Positions 11,372 through 23,017 of a stretch of DNA of 64,000 nucleotides are shown one piece after another (within the stretch, counting starts at the first letter, position 1; every line of letters begins with the position of its first letter). This DNA comes from Macrobrachium rosenbergii (taxonomy: Eukaryota > Arthropoda > Malacostraca > Decapoda > Palaemonidae): contig NC_089749.1 of the NCBI RefSeq assembly GCF_040412425.1, positions 40,940,739 to 41,004,738 on the forward strand, written 5' to 3'. Under the pieces are notes generated by a model. The model worked only from the letters and a program-made list of their open reading frames with translations, had not been told where the DNA came from and ran no database searches. The translations under genes were made by a program, and so were the position numbers.

Positions 11372-12302
11372 CAGTAGGAAAAGCATCCTCATCATCTAGT
11401 TTATTTTCAATATGTATTTTCAAGGCTATAAAATATATATAATTTGCGAACATCAATAACAAATTAATGCAATGACAACAGCTCTTTCTGTAGTAAAATA
11501 TTTAAAAACAAAACACATTCCAATAATAGTTTACTAAAATCTTAAAACAATATATATGAAGGAAAGAACAAGACTAATATAAATAAGTAGTGAGGAAAAC
11601 CATCCAAACTAGGCTATAAACAATTTCACTGAGGACGATTGAGTATTTACGACATTGGTACATGATAATATGGATTCTAGGATGGTTAAGTCGTTGTTAT
11701 TTCTATTGGCCTAAGATGGAAAATCCTTGCTGTCAATATAAGTTTTACATAATTTATGATTTCGTATATTTGATTGCTCAGGACAGATAAGTTCTATGAC
11801 TTATGCCTGAATCTATGCGGAAGGTCCGCATAGATCCACAGGGCATGTTACCTGAGCAACAAATATACGAAATCATTCAAAATTATGTAAAACTTATATT
11901 GACAGCAAGGATTTTTCCATCTTAGCCAAGTGCAGAACAACAACGACTTATCCTAGAATCCATAATTATCAAGAAGACTTGGTATCAGTGAAATTATTTA
12001 TAGCCTAGTTTGGACAACTGGTTTTCCTCACTCTGTTTTTTACTTATTTATATTAGTCTTGTTTCTTTCCTTCATATAGGTAGGTTGTTTTAAGATTTTA
12101 GTAAACTCTTTTTACTTATTGGAATGTGTTTTGTTTTTAAATATTTTTACTACAGAAAGAGCTGTTGTCATTGCATTAATTTGTTATTGATGTTCGCAAA
12201 TTATATTATATTTATAGCCTGAAAATGCGACTTGGAATTCGTCGCGAAACGTCGGCATTGAAAATAAACTGTAGATGATGAGGATGCCTTTCCTTGCTTC
12301 CT
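11372..12302. repeat. ~930-bp palindrome (long inverted repeat)
   Basis: Arms of about 440-475 bp meet at 11811-11835, where ATCTATGCGG, a 5-base loop and CCGCATAGAT form the tip. Matching pairs can be followed outward: CAGCAAGGATTT/AAATCCTTGCTG, CATTCCAATAA/TTATTGGAATG, AGCTCTTTCTGTAG/CTACAGAAAGAGCT, GCATCCTCATCATCT/AGATGATGAGGATGC. Arms differ by many substitutions and small indels. The largest difference is about 30 bp present only in the right arm at about 12226-12256, which is a hammerhead-like motif. No protein domain seen. A diverged foldback element, inverted PLE 3' ends, or a read chimera are possible origins. Confidence 0.93.
12219..12253 (+). ncRNA. Hammerhead-like ribozyme core
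   Basis: In order: CTGAAAA (hammerhead consensus CTGANGA; one change at the conserved G), T, a perfect 5-bp stem GCGAC/GTCGC with a 9-base loop, then GAAAC and GTC. The tail GAAACGTC places a palindromic ACGT as a minimal helix III followed by the expected UC cleavage context. Hammerheads with very short helix III are known from the terminal repeats of Penelope-like elements. The G-to-A change in the core would be expected to weaken or abolish cleavage. The call rests on motif geometry only. Confidence 0.5.
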
Positions 12303-12330
12303 TCGTGATGTATGTATACTTCAGCCGGCC

Positions 12331-12457
<127 letters not shown>

Positions 12458-12559
12458 GGATGTATGTGTGTATGCTCCACACACTTTGAAAAGCATTGAG
12501 AAATTTCAACCAAACTTGGTATACATATATGACTTACCATCAGGGGAAAAAACACTCTG

Positions 12560-13326
12560 GGGGTAAGACATCACTGGCTCCGGAGTGGGGTGTGGGACGG
12601 GGGTGAAATGTAAAAATTACAGAAAATGACAGATATTAGTATCTAATCCATAGTTTTCAAGGTCGCTGAGGTGAAAAGTGACACTCCCGATGCCCTGTAA
12701 GTCCAAGTTCAGCCCCAATAGGGAGTGGAGTTGGGAAGAGGTGACATGTAAAAATAACTGAAAACAACACATGTTAGTATCTAATCCATAGTTTTCGAGA
12801 TCGCTGAGATTAATAGTGACACTCCCCATGCCCTTCAGGTCCAAGTTCAGCCTTGATAGGAAGGGGATGAGAAGGGGGTGGGAAGGTGGTGACAGGTAAA
12901 AATAACCAAAACGACAGATAGTAGTGTCTAATCCATAGTTTTCGAGGTCTCTGAGAAGAATAGTGACACTTCCGATGCCCTTTTAGTCAAAGTTCAGCCC
13001 CACTAGAAAAGAGGGGTGAGAAGGGGTGAATGAATAATAGAATGTCAAAAACAACAGACATTAGTATCTAAACCAGTGATTCTCAAACAGACAGTGCCTA
13101 GGGTGCCACAAGATGCCGTGGCACCCATTTGTAAAAAAAAAAGTTTGCAGAAGTCTTCATTAGACAGTGCCTACACACACACACAAGATCGTCATGAATT
13201 TTGTCTTGGCTAGATCATCTCAATGAACATTTGTAAAAAAAAAAAGTTTGCATATATATATATATAGTCTTCATATATATATTATATATCAGTGTGTCAC
13301 ATATATACACATATATATATATACAT

Positions 13327-13390
<64 letters not shown>

Positions 13391-13670
13391 TGGATAATTT
13401 TATTTATTAAATAAGTTAATTCATGCGATTTGGTGGGATGGAGAAGAAGGGGTGCCACGGTAATGATTACATTAGTTAGGGTGCCATCACTTAAAAAAGA
13501 TTGAGAACCACTGATCTAATCAATAGTTTTCGAGGCCACTGAGATGAATAGTGACACTCCTGATGCCCTTTAAGTCCAAGTTCAGCCCTGATAGAAATGG
13601 GGTGTGAGAAGGGATGAAATATAAAATGTTAAAAATGCTGGACAATGTAACTGAATCAACTATTTTAACA
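12560..13670 (+). repeat. ~140-bp tandem repeat, 4-5 diverged copies
   Basis: A unit containing GTATCTAATCCATAGTTTTC, GAATAGTGACACTCC, GATGCCCTTTAAGTCC and AAGTTCAGCCC recurs with starts near 12639, 12777, 12924 and 13064 (spacing 138, 147, 140). A last copy resumes after a transposon insertion at 13514. Each unit also carries a G-rich GGGGTGAGAAGGGG-like segment. Overlapping 75-codon frames are by-products of the repeat. Confidence 0.93.
13074..13513. mobile_element. hAT-type MITE inserted in the tandem repeat, with 8-bp TSD
   Basis: Terminal inverted repeats CAGTGATTCTCAA and TTGAGAACCACTG are typical of hAT elements (CAGTGGTTCTCAA class). The 8-base flanks are ATCTAAAC (13066-13073) and ATCTAATC (13514-13521), matching 7 of 8, and removing the element restores the tandem unit. 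Sub-terminal GGGTGCCAC repeats occur near both ends in inverted orientation. Internally there is only A-rich sequence and an (AT)n array at about 13337-13387; no transposase, so it is non-autonomous. Confidence 0.93.
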
Positions 13671-13671
13671 G

Positions 13672-13790
13672 GAAAGAGAGAGAGAGTAGAGAGGCTGTTG
13701 GGAGGAGAGAGAGAGAGTAGAGGGGGTGTTGGGAGGAGAGAGAGAGAGTAGAGGGGGTGTTGGGAGAGAGAGAGAGAGAGAGAGAGAGAG
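13672..13790 (+). repeat. Purine-rich minisatellite, ~35-bp unit
   Basis: Three tandem units of GAGAGAGAGAGTAGAG plus GGTGTTGGGAG, ending in a plain (GA)n tract. Looks like local expansion of a GA microsatellite together with its flank. Confidence 0.93.
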
Positions 13791-13984
13791 TTTATTGGTT
13801 GCCATTCAGAGTTTTCCCGGGCAGTGCCGGGTTGGTCAGCTAGTTACAAATTATTCACATACATGCTGGTTGCCACACAGTCACCCAGATAACCCATATA
13901 TAACCCTTAACCAAAATTATTTTGCAAATCCAGGCTAGCTACCCAACAGCCAGTAAACGTTTGTTACTAGTGACAACTACAACA

Positions 13985-14405
13985 AGCAAAAAATGCGCCG
14001 AAGTTTTTTCGGCACAATTGAGTTTTCTGTACAGCGTATAATCAAGGCCATCGAAAACACATCTATCTTTCGGTGGTCTCAGTATAATACTGTATTAGCC
14101 TTGCCCATGAAACTTTAACCATGGCCCGGTGGTGGCCTGTCGTATATCATTGCCAGACGCACGATTATGGCTAAGTTTAACCTTAAATAAAATAAAAACT
14201 ACTGAGGCTAGAGGGCTGCAATTTGGTATGTTTGATGATTGGAGGGTGGATGATCAACATACCAATTTGCAGTCTTCAAGCCTCAGTAGTTTTTGAGATC
14301 TCAGGGCGGACAGAAAAAGTGTGAACAGAAAAAGTGTGAACAGAAAAAGTGCGGACGGACGGACAAAGCTGGCACAATATTTTTTTTTTTACAGAAAAAT
14401 AAAAA
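13985..14405 (+). repeat. Hairpin-rich interspersed repeat, copy 2 of 4
   Basis: The longest copy. Shows all three inverted repeats: TGCGCCGAAG/TTCGGCACA, the CACCGAAA...TTTCGGTGG type (here GAAAACACATC/TTTCGGTGG with partial pairing), and the long fold-back with arms ACTACTGAGGCTAGAGGG and CTTCAAGCCTCAGTAGT. A local triplication of GAACAGAAAAAGTGTG (about 14308-14350) lies near the 3' end. Ends in an A-rich TTTTACAGAAAAATAAAAAT. Confidence 0.92.
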
Positions 14406-17400
14406 TGGAGTACATGTAGGAGCCATTTAAAACTGTTGAATTTTAATCTTTAATACAAGCTTGACAGACTAATCTTCAAAATTAAGAGGAAAAATACCCG
14501 TTATAGATATACCGATATCTATTTCAACTTTCAAAGTGCATTGTTAGTGTCTATGAATAAAGTTTACAGACAAAAATGAAACATCAATATGCAAATGTAA
14601 TCAACTATACTATTTGTAATATGTGAACAGCTGGCACAGAGATAATGTTATCATGATAATGTTAATCAAAATGAGATTTATAATAAAGGAAATATAATTA
14701 ACAATAATATACGAATATTAAAAATACGGAAGGCGGCATTGACCATGATTGTTATAGCGCCATTTGTAACATGAAATCAATCAATCACTCAAATAACTAT
14801 GGCAATCTTCATCGTCCAGATATCACACACAGTAAAACGCAGAGGAAGTCAACGAGTTCCGTAATCTAGAAGTTTGGGAAGCGTGGTGTCAGCGATGGGT
14901 CATTTCGCACCGGTTTTGAAGTTAAATGAAATATTGTGTCTCCAAATTATTTCAGCGGTCAGGAATAGCAAACAAGACTTCGATTTTGTAAAAATACATT
15001 AAATGAGGAAAAGCTTCACGTGGTACAGAAACTTTCTACGAGTTACGAAAGAAAGCAAATGTTTTCGGACTCAGCGTGCAAAATCTTACAACTTTCGCTC
15101 TCCTCAACTGTAAACCTAAATGTCACAACTTTTGTTGCCTCAACTCCATGTCTGTATTGCAATTGTTATTGATATTACAGTCTTTCTTACGATGTCTGTG
15201 CATTTACTGAAATCCGCCTGACAATGAATGGAAGAAGTCAGACAAACGGCATTTGATACTCTGCTTGCTGCGTTTTGAAATGCAGATGGTTGACACTCTC
15301 TGACTTCGCTTTATATTTGCAACCTTATACACCACTTCACATTTCACCAAGTAAAATTGCACGAGTTTTTAAAAACACCCATTTATAATGGTCTTCACTG
15401 ACTAAAATTAGTTCATTCTAAATGGTACATTAGCCCAAGGAGAGAATAATGTCAGCTTTACTATCTGACGGGCATATATAATCATTCAAACACACTGATT
15501 TGTACACATACTTCATCGTATAAACTTCAATGCACACATATATTGTACATTCATAAACATGTTCTTATATATGTATATATAATAATGTGTGTGTGTGTGT
15601 GTGTGTGCATTGTGCGCTTGTAAGCTAGAAAACGGAGTCTCATCCCTCCATGATATACTGGCTGAAACGGACAGTCATTTAGGACCATAACTGTCACATG
15701 TCATGAGAGATAAATTTCACCTTACCAACAATTACAGCATTGTCGTTGTGCTCTTCGTGATTTGCGTAACATTAGAAAGCGTTGTCTGTCACAGCGTAAT
15801 GGACCAATAAAACCTGGCTTAAGACCAAAATTAAGCCGCAAATGGTATTCGGGGCTGAAATCAGTCTTGTTTAAAAAAAGCCTCGACGTTCTTCCATCAC
15901 TGGTTTAGAGGGCGTACATCTCTAGGACGGAATGTCTCCATCCATTTCATGTGTCACATGACTACTCTTCCAGCGGCTGTACTGTCTGACACAGACGAAT
16001 TCAGCAACGCGGTTCTATGCCTCTATCAGGAGATGTATTACATGACTTAACTATACGCCATCACCAAAAACGGAGCCATTGCCATAGGCCTATATCCGCT
16101 GACGTGGTTATATTCATTGCCATAAGGCCACACGGGACTATATCTCTGTTCAGGAGCTTTATTGAGTAACTTTCCGATGGACTCTGATAGTCATAGTAAA
16201 ATATGTGTATCCATTAACATGTCCCTATTTCCCATTCAAAAGACCATTATACAATACATTACCTATCTCGCATAGGCCGAGATAGAGCCACCGACATAGT
16301 TCCCATGTAGACTATCCTTGATCCCCCAGAGATGGAGCCTTCATCAAACATTCTGTCCCTTCCACCCATGAGCCCTAATTGCACGACTCCACCCTTCCAT
16401 CACTTGAAGGGCCATAAAGCCGCACGAAACCATCACCATCAGAATCAGACAGTTATACACAAACATGCACGACAAACTAATGCCTATCGCGAAGCGAAGG
16501 CATCCCTCCACACGACCCTTGCAACAACGATTAGCGTGCTCGTATTTTCAAGAAAGACCTAATGCTTAAATCAATAGGAATAATTAATTTGGCTGGAATT
16601 CCCCCATGGCTGTCGGCTTATCCGGCAGAGTGAGGGGATAGACTGAATGGGGAGGGGGAAGGAAGCACTGCCTCCTGAAAGAGTGAAAGAGGTTTTATTT
16701 GATGGAATGAGAAAAAAAAATATCCCAAAACGTTTCAACTCGAAACGGTCGCTCTTTAAAAGTTGAACAATTACTTTCAGTGTAATGGTCTTAAAACAAC
16801 AATAGCCACCAGTTCCAAATATTCACAGAAAGAGCCATCGTCAACTGTATAAAGAGTCAAAAATTTATTTCTCCATTAATTTATACTTACAGATGCATCG
16901 TCACAGTCTAAATGCCAATATGTAAGTATTTTACTGTACGTTAATTCTGGGACATAGCTAAGCATTTGTGGGCACCGTGCTATATATAAGAGAAAATGGT
17001 GCACTGGCAATACTTAAAGCATTTTGCAGTTGCATCGTACTCTTATGAATGCACTATATTGTATGCATTTTCTGTTTTACGATGTTGCGAAGCTGAATGT
17101 GTCATTTAGCCAAGACTCTCTGTGATACACACACAAGATTCAGATGCAAATAAACAATTTGTAAATACAATTGCATAATTTCACATCCCACCGGAACAAA
17201 GCAAAATCCAATCAGAGCACAAATGCTTTAAACATCATATAAGGAAAAATTATAAGTACATCAATTAACATTTCACGTCTTGTTTAACAGGTACCAAAAT
17301 TCAAATAGATATTTCCCAGATATAAGCTTTCTATCTAATAAATATGACCGATCTGCTGGTGTAAGATGCAGTGTATAATTTCTCCTGAAATGTTTTGTCA

Positions 17401-17429
17401 GTTCAATTTTAAGCCGTTGGTGTTGTGTG

Positions 17430-17432
<3 letters not shown>
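14406..17432. other. No recognisable gene; AT-rich spacer
   Basis: About 3 kb with frequent stops in every frame. A short (GT)n at about 15587-15607 is the only simple repeat. A 76-codon frame at 16332-16562 has no recognisable motif. I see nothing else to annotate. Confidence 0.5.

Positions 17433-17433
<1 letters not shown>

Positions 17434-17505
<72 letters not shown>
17434..17505. repeat. (AT)n microsatellite
   Basis: AT tract of about 70 bp. Confidence 0.97.
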
Positions 17506-17511
<6 letters not shown>

Positions 17512-20140
17512 GTATATTATAACTATATATATAATAAAATAAAAACGAGAACACAATCTACAAATGAGTTAAGAAAATGATAACAAAGTATGGAACAAGT
17601 CACACAAATCATTAACGATAATACGGTTCAGCTTAAATAACTATATATTATCAGGTGCAACGAAACAGTACTTAACTACGAATCAAATTCATAAGGCGCA
17701 AGAAATTCAGGTGCTCAACACATTAGGGTATACAAATGAATAAATTTAAACTATATGCACCGCCGGTAACTGTTCGCCATTTACATCACGGCACAATGAC
17801 GAAAAAAAATCTCTCACACTGTTATACAATATCGGTCTAAAGGATTTCCACTTTACTCTTGTCACAAAAGACTCGCAGGTAAATTGCACTTACGGCTACT
17901 GCATTGCAACTGGTGATTACAGCGTTCTGTGATATTTTTGTACCATACTTAAATTCCAAAATATAATACATTCTATTGATGGCACTTTTAACTTTAGTTT
18001 TTATTTTCCTGTTAATTTGGGAGTATTTTATAACAATAATATTCAACCTGAAATTTCTGTTGTTGCTCTGAAGGTATAAACACACTTAACTGGACCCAGG
18101 TAAGCGAGATAATAATGGCAGAAATGAAAGAAATCTCGAGAAATCAGGATCTACTCAACCAAAATGCAAAACTGTAATGTCTAATCTTTGCACTAAAAAC
18201 AGTATTTTGAGTATTTTCAAGTGAAGTTGTAAGTCACGCTTGAACGTACTGAATTACCAGTCACTTTCATTCAGTCTTTCTAGAAGTGATTTGCAAATGC
18301 ATGACGTTTAGAATGCAACAAAACACTTATATACAAATCAGTCTTTCTTGGGGAGAATTTTCCCAAACTTTTGAGAAGCATGATTTTATCATTATCATTT
18401 TGTGAGATGAACAACAAACAATTACCTCATTTGTCTCTGACCTTAAAAAAAGTCACAGACATATTAGGAAACTAAGAATCTAACCGCAGTTCCTACACTC
18501 TGCCACCCAGTATTAGGTGTTTTTTCACGAAGTAGACCTACCTTCTTACGACAGTCTTCCTGTCTTATGCCAGCCATTTACAGTGAAGCATCAGGCAGCC
18601 AATGCGCTTGCAAAATGGTGTGGCTTCACAATTTGTCCTCCCCACGAGTAATGCGATCTCGAAAATGATGAATGAAGACATGATGTACACGTTGTGGTAT
18701 GAGGCAATGGAATACATCCATTATACTCCGTCCCTAATCTGCAATTTTCCCTACACTTTCGTATTCTTTTCAGCTTAGCCCATCAAACCTAGACCCGCTC
18801 CCCCACACACCAAAAAAAAAAAAAAATCAGGGGCTTCTCCGCTATCCCTTCGCCGAGACACCAGGTAATAACACAATGCTAATACCCTAACACAATACAC
18901 TTGACTCCACAGATTTGCCAGCTGGGTTTCACTGCGTCCCGTCGCAGTTCGTTCATTTTAGGTCTAGTGCATCAGCGGTAACAATTCATTTCCGTCCCTA
19001 CCAAAAAGACACATAATCAACAGTGCAGCGTTTGTTAGTAAACAGAATCCAAACAAGACAAAATGGATGTCAGTATGGAGAGTTCAAATGTATGCGCAAG
19101 CCGAAGCCGCTGCTACCGACAACACGTCTGAACAAGGCCCGGCAACTCCTAATTCGAGGGATTTGCCGGGTAAAGTTTCATTGTGGGGAGGGATGGTCGC
19201 CACTTCATCACACTAATCCTGGATTATCAGCCTTAAGAGCCCTTGGTAATTGGCCCAACGTAACACCTGTTGAGATTATTATGTCTGATGGCAGAAGCGG
19301 TTTAGAATCCGGTAACATTAGGCAGAGGTGATTGATTAAGGTTAGTCTTTTACATGAAGTCGGATAGACGGAATTCAAAAGGACAGAGAAAATGATTGAG
19401 TGAATACCATCCCAAGGGGAAATTGGAGGTACCTTCCATTTGCTTAGAAACAATTGCAAGCGATGATATTTCGCTAAGCATATTTGCTGTAACAACAGAA
19501 ATTAACAGAATCCTCTCAGCTTACACAATGTTGTATAAAAGGTTTTTCTGAAGACTTTACAGACTTATGAGAGTTAAGGATATCTAACTGCCAATAGTTC
19601 AAACTCACCCTTCTAAAATACTGTATAAGGCAAGCTCCCTCGCTCAGTTACATGCTCGATGAAATTTTATATCATCACACTTTAACGAAAATGTATTATT
19701 GCTGACAGTTAACCAAAATGTGTCGTAGTCCTGTTTCACTTGATAAGAAACTTCTACAAAACGCGATGTCCGTAAACGAGGAAGGATAAAAGAGATCGAG
19801 CAGATAACAGCAGAGTAATAAAAGAAAAGAAAATGGTCTCCACTAAGACGATATGTTTAATATATCTTTTAAGGGAAAGGGCATTCATTTACATATAATA
19901 CTTAATTCTTTCATTTTTCACCATTGATTATTGGTTATTTCCATCAACTATAATTTTTTTTTCCTTAGCTGCTTTCGTCCTCTGTTCCACATACAGTCAT
20001 TCCGCTCAAGGCAATTTTTTGCTTGATCCATACAAATGTACGAGACTTGGAATAATGATAAAGCGTTCATAGCAACAGCCGTAACTGTCTTACATACAAA
20101 CTGAAAGTTAGCGTTTTGTTAAAAAATAAAAAAGTAAACA
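17506..20140. other. No recognisable gene; AT-rich spacer
   Basis: Short frames such as 17837-18085 (minus), 19023-19331 (plus) and 19208-19495 (minus) overlap or lack motifs. No transposon termini, tRNA-like boxes or tandem repeats noticed. Confidence 0.5.
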
Positions 20141-20512
20141 ATGCGCCGAAGTTTCTTCGGCGGTATCGAGTTTTCTGTACAGCGTATAGTGCTGTATGAA
20201 ACTCTCAGCCACGGCATATGAAACTCTCAGCCGCGGCCCATGAAACTTTCACCCACTGCCCGGGGTTGTTGGCACCTATAGCGTTACCAGACGCACGGTC
20301 ATGGCTAACTTTAACCTTAAATAAAATCAAAACTACTGAGGCTAGAGGGCTGCAATTTGGTGTGTTTGATGACTGGAGGGTGGATGATCAATACCAAACT
20401 GCAGCCTTCTAGCCTCAGTAGTTTTTAAGATCTGAGGGCGGACAGAAAAATGCGGACGGACAGACAAATAGCCATCTCAATAGTTTTCTTTTAAAGAAAA
20501 GTAAAAGCGGTT
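20141..20512 (+). repeat. Hairpin-rich interspersed repeat, copy 3 of 4
   Basis: Contains the 5' stem GCGCCGAAG/CTTCGGCG and the long fold-back at about 20328-20430 (ACTACTGAGGCTAGAGGG / CTTCTAGCCTCAGTAGT). The middle hairpin region is replaced by a duplicated CATGAAACT(C/T)TCAGCC segment near 20195-20250. Flanks are A-rich on both sides. Confidence 0.91.
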
Positions 20513-20716
20513 AGAAACAAATCTAGAAGACGTTCAAAATCCCTCGAGCCATACTGTATGTCGCAGGAAGAATGTTTTCTCACAGAAGCCTGAAACCAGC
20601 AACCAGATTGGTCAGCAAGAAGTTTATTTAGGTATCTATTAATTTATTTGGTACTCATCTAGTCACAACCCCTGCTTGAACCTTCCTTAAAATGATTAGG
20701 CTAATTGAAGAACAGA

Positions 20717-20960
20717 ATAGGGCAGAATATAGAATTTAGGCCACAGGCCAAGCGATGGGGCCTGTGAGGTCATTCAGCGCTGAAACGGAAATTGACAGCA
20801 AAAAGGTTTGAAAGGTGCAACAGGAGAAAACCTCAAAGCAGTTGCACTATTAAAAAATTGTTAAGAAGAGTGGCAAGTAAGATGGAAGAAAGAGAATGTG
20901 AACGGAGGTTGCAGCTAGGGGGCGCTGCAAAGAACCTTAAGGAATACCTGTAGTGCAACC
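20717..20960 (-). repeat. Short retroposon family C, copy on minus strand
   Basis: Matches the plus-strand copies at 39103-39420 and 49215-49504. Shared text in this orientation includes TTTAGGCC, GAGGTCATTCAGCGCTGAAA, GGTTTGAAAGGTG and GTTGCAGCTAGGGG. No terminal inverted repeats, so retroposition is more likely than a DNA transposon; the 49-kb copy supports this with target duplications. Confidence 0.88.
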
Positions 20961-20980
20961 CCTCTAAGGAGCAAAAAGTT

Positions 20981-21258
20981 GAGTATACCTTAGTTTTAGC
21001 AGACCACTGAGCTGATTAACAGCTCTCCTAGAGAGGGCTGGCCCTAAGGATTAGACTTATTTTACGTGGCAAAGAACCAGTTGGTTACCTAGCAACGGGA
21101 CCTACAGCTTACTGTGGAATCCGAACCACATTATAGCGAGAAATGAATTTCTGTCACCAGAAATAAATTCCTCTAATTCTTCATTAGCCGGCCGGAGACT
21201 CGAACTCGGGCCTAGCGAGTGCTAGCCGACAATTCTACCGACTCTCCCAAAGAGGAAC
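20981..21258 (-). repeat. SINE family A, full-length copy with tRNA-like head
   Basis: Read on the minus strand, the head carries a box A-like TGGGAGAGTCGG and a box B-like GAGTTCGAGTCTC, i.e. an internal RNA polymerase III promoter of tRNA type. The body includes GGTTCGGATTCCAC, a GCTAGGTAACCAA motif and the shared 3' part CCAGCCCTCTCTAGGAGA...CTCAGTGGTCTG. It directly abuts the family C copy. Other copies are 5'-truncated (7890, 27502). The head is not a functional tRNA because the acceptor stem does not close. Confidence 0.88.
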
Positions 21259-21566
21259 TTAAGGGAGCAGGCTACATAAAGACACATTTGCTACTTGTAT
21301 CACCTCTCTGCTCCTTCGATCGTTACTTATCTATTGGCTCAAGTAGCTCCTATGCCTCCTTCATTTTAGAACGGGTGCCTGGGGCGTCTTACTTCCTAGT
21401 CGAGGGAAAAAACCGGTTTGGAGAGAGAGGCGCTCGATTTACACACTTCATCTGAATAGCCACCGACGATACCAAATATGTCTACCCTCAGTCAACATTA
21501 ACTTTCTCAGAAAGTAGGAAGAGATGGACAATTAACCGAGTAGCTTTTGCTATCAATTTAAAGCTT

Positions 21567-21568
<2 letters not shown>

Positions 21569-21622
<54 letters not shown>
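21569..21622. repeat. (CT)n microsatellite
   Basis: Pure CT tract of about 54 bp. Confidence 0.97.
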
Positions 21623-21626
<4 letters not shown>

Positions 21627-21699
21627 TGAAGACAGGGAGATACTTTCTTCAGTAGAGTTGCTGTGTCTTTCTCTCGCTCAGAATCCGAGGCGCGCATCA

Positions 21700-22150
21700 C
21701 CGGAATTCATCAGGTAGAGCCGGGATCCAGAGGCCTCCTTCCTCGCGAGTCAAGGGGATGAGGCGGGGGTTAGGGGGAGCCATCCCCCTCCCCAGCCCCA
21801 AAGCAGGGGAGGGAGAATATGAAATAAGGCGAGTCTCGTGTGGAGTAGCGAGATCTCCGGTAGCGGCAAAGAGGCCGAGAGTGGAAGGAGAGATGGAGTG
21901 TTTGCCGGGGTAATGGCCCCACAAGACTCAAGGGCCACACAAGTACCGACCTACCTGCGGGCCCCTCTTCCCTTACCAGGAAGGCTAGGGACACCCACCC
22001 TCCCTCACACCCACCCTACCTGAAAGACCAGGTAACCAAGCCCCAACATTCCCCGCCCTCCTAAGAGCCTGCTCCCCAGTACCCTCCCGAGGGCGGGCCC
22101 TTCTCAGAAGTGCCTCAGAACGAAATGAATTGGATGACTGGTTAAGGTAA
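21700..22150 (+). other. GC-rich patch ending at a consensus 5' splice donor
   Basis: This is the most GC-rich stretch of the window, with several CG dinucleotides and C-rich/G-rich runs, unlike the AT-rich surroundings. At 22141-22152 the text GTTAAG|GTAAGTAT is an excellent match to a 5' splice donor. Together they could mark a promoter and non-coding first exon, but I see no TATA box, no conserved reading frame and no matching acceptor. The overlapping minus-strand frames of 61-75 codons are low-complexity. Regard as a candidate only. Confidence 0.25.
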
Positions 22151-22587
22151 GTATATACCCACAAAAATTAAAGTCAGTGGCTGCTCCTCGCTATAAATAG
22201 TTTTTCTCGTTTCTCGTAATTCATTTTTCCGCTAACCAGCCACCGTTTTCCATGGCTGCTACTGTACGCACACAAGTAGAAGATTACGTTACGTTTTTTC
22301 TCATTCTAGTTTATTTATTATATTGGTAACAGAATATCTGAAACAGTCATCACGCTCTGAAAAGACTGGGTCGAGAAAGACCTAGAATTCCTTATTAACT
22401 TTCCCGTGAGTCTGGAAAACCTCATTAAGGTTCATCTGCGTCGTGATGTAATGAGTCCTCATCTGACTTGATAAGGTTCGCCTTCTCCTTTAATTTAGCT
22501 TCTCTGTTTTAATGTGAATTATGATTTAGGACTGATTGCTTCGCAGTGTGCGGGACAGTCATTCAGAGCTTTCTACTGAATTACTTC

Positions 22588-22590
<3 letters not shown>

Positions 22591-22649
<59 letters not shown>
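22591..22649. repeat. (CT)n microsatellite
   Basis: Pure CT tract of about 58 bp. Confidence 0.97.
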
Positions 22650-22652
<3 letters not shown>

Positions 22653-23017
22653 ACCAAACCATTAAAGGATAGATTTCTTTTATCTTGTAACAGTAATAAC
22701 ATCGGTTTCAAAGAAGTTCTCAATAACCAAATTATCCCAGAAATATAAGACACCATGCACAAGGTTGCAAGGCCAATGAAATATGAGAACTTTAGAATCA
22801 TTGGCCAAGCCAAGGAGCAAGAACTTCTCTTGTTGGAAAGCCTCAGTATCAAGAGAAGAGTCCCTACACTAAACTGTCAATCATCGGTTGTTCCCTTGTT
22901 CATAACATAACATGATTGTTTGTTGGTGTCTGTCCGCCTTCTTGTTCTGTTTTGTACTATATTCTTTTAGTTTATTTTCTTCTTCAATACTTTTAGAAAT
23001 CTTTGATCAAACTGACA
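22650..23017. other. No recognisable gene
   Basis: Spacer immediately upstream of the RTE-type fragment; may contain more decayed RTE sequence at its right end but I cannot support a boundary. Confidence 0.4.

Noticed and set aside
17837..18085. 82-codon minus-strand frame rich in Ile/Lys/Asn
   Set aside because: Composition reflects AT-rich DNA; no domain recognised.
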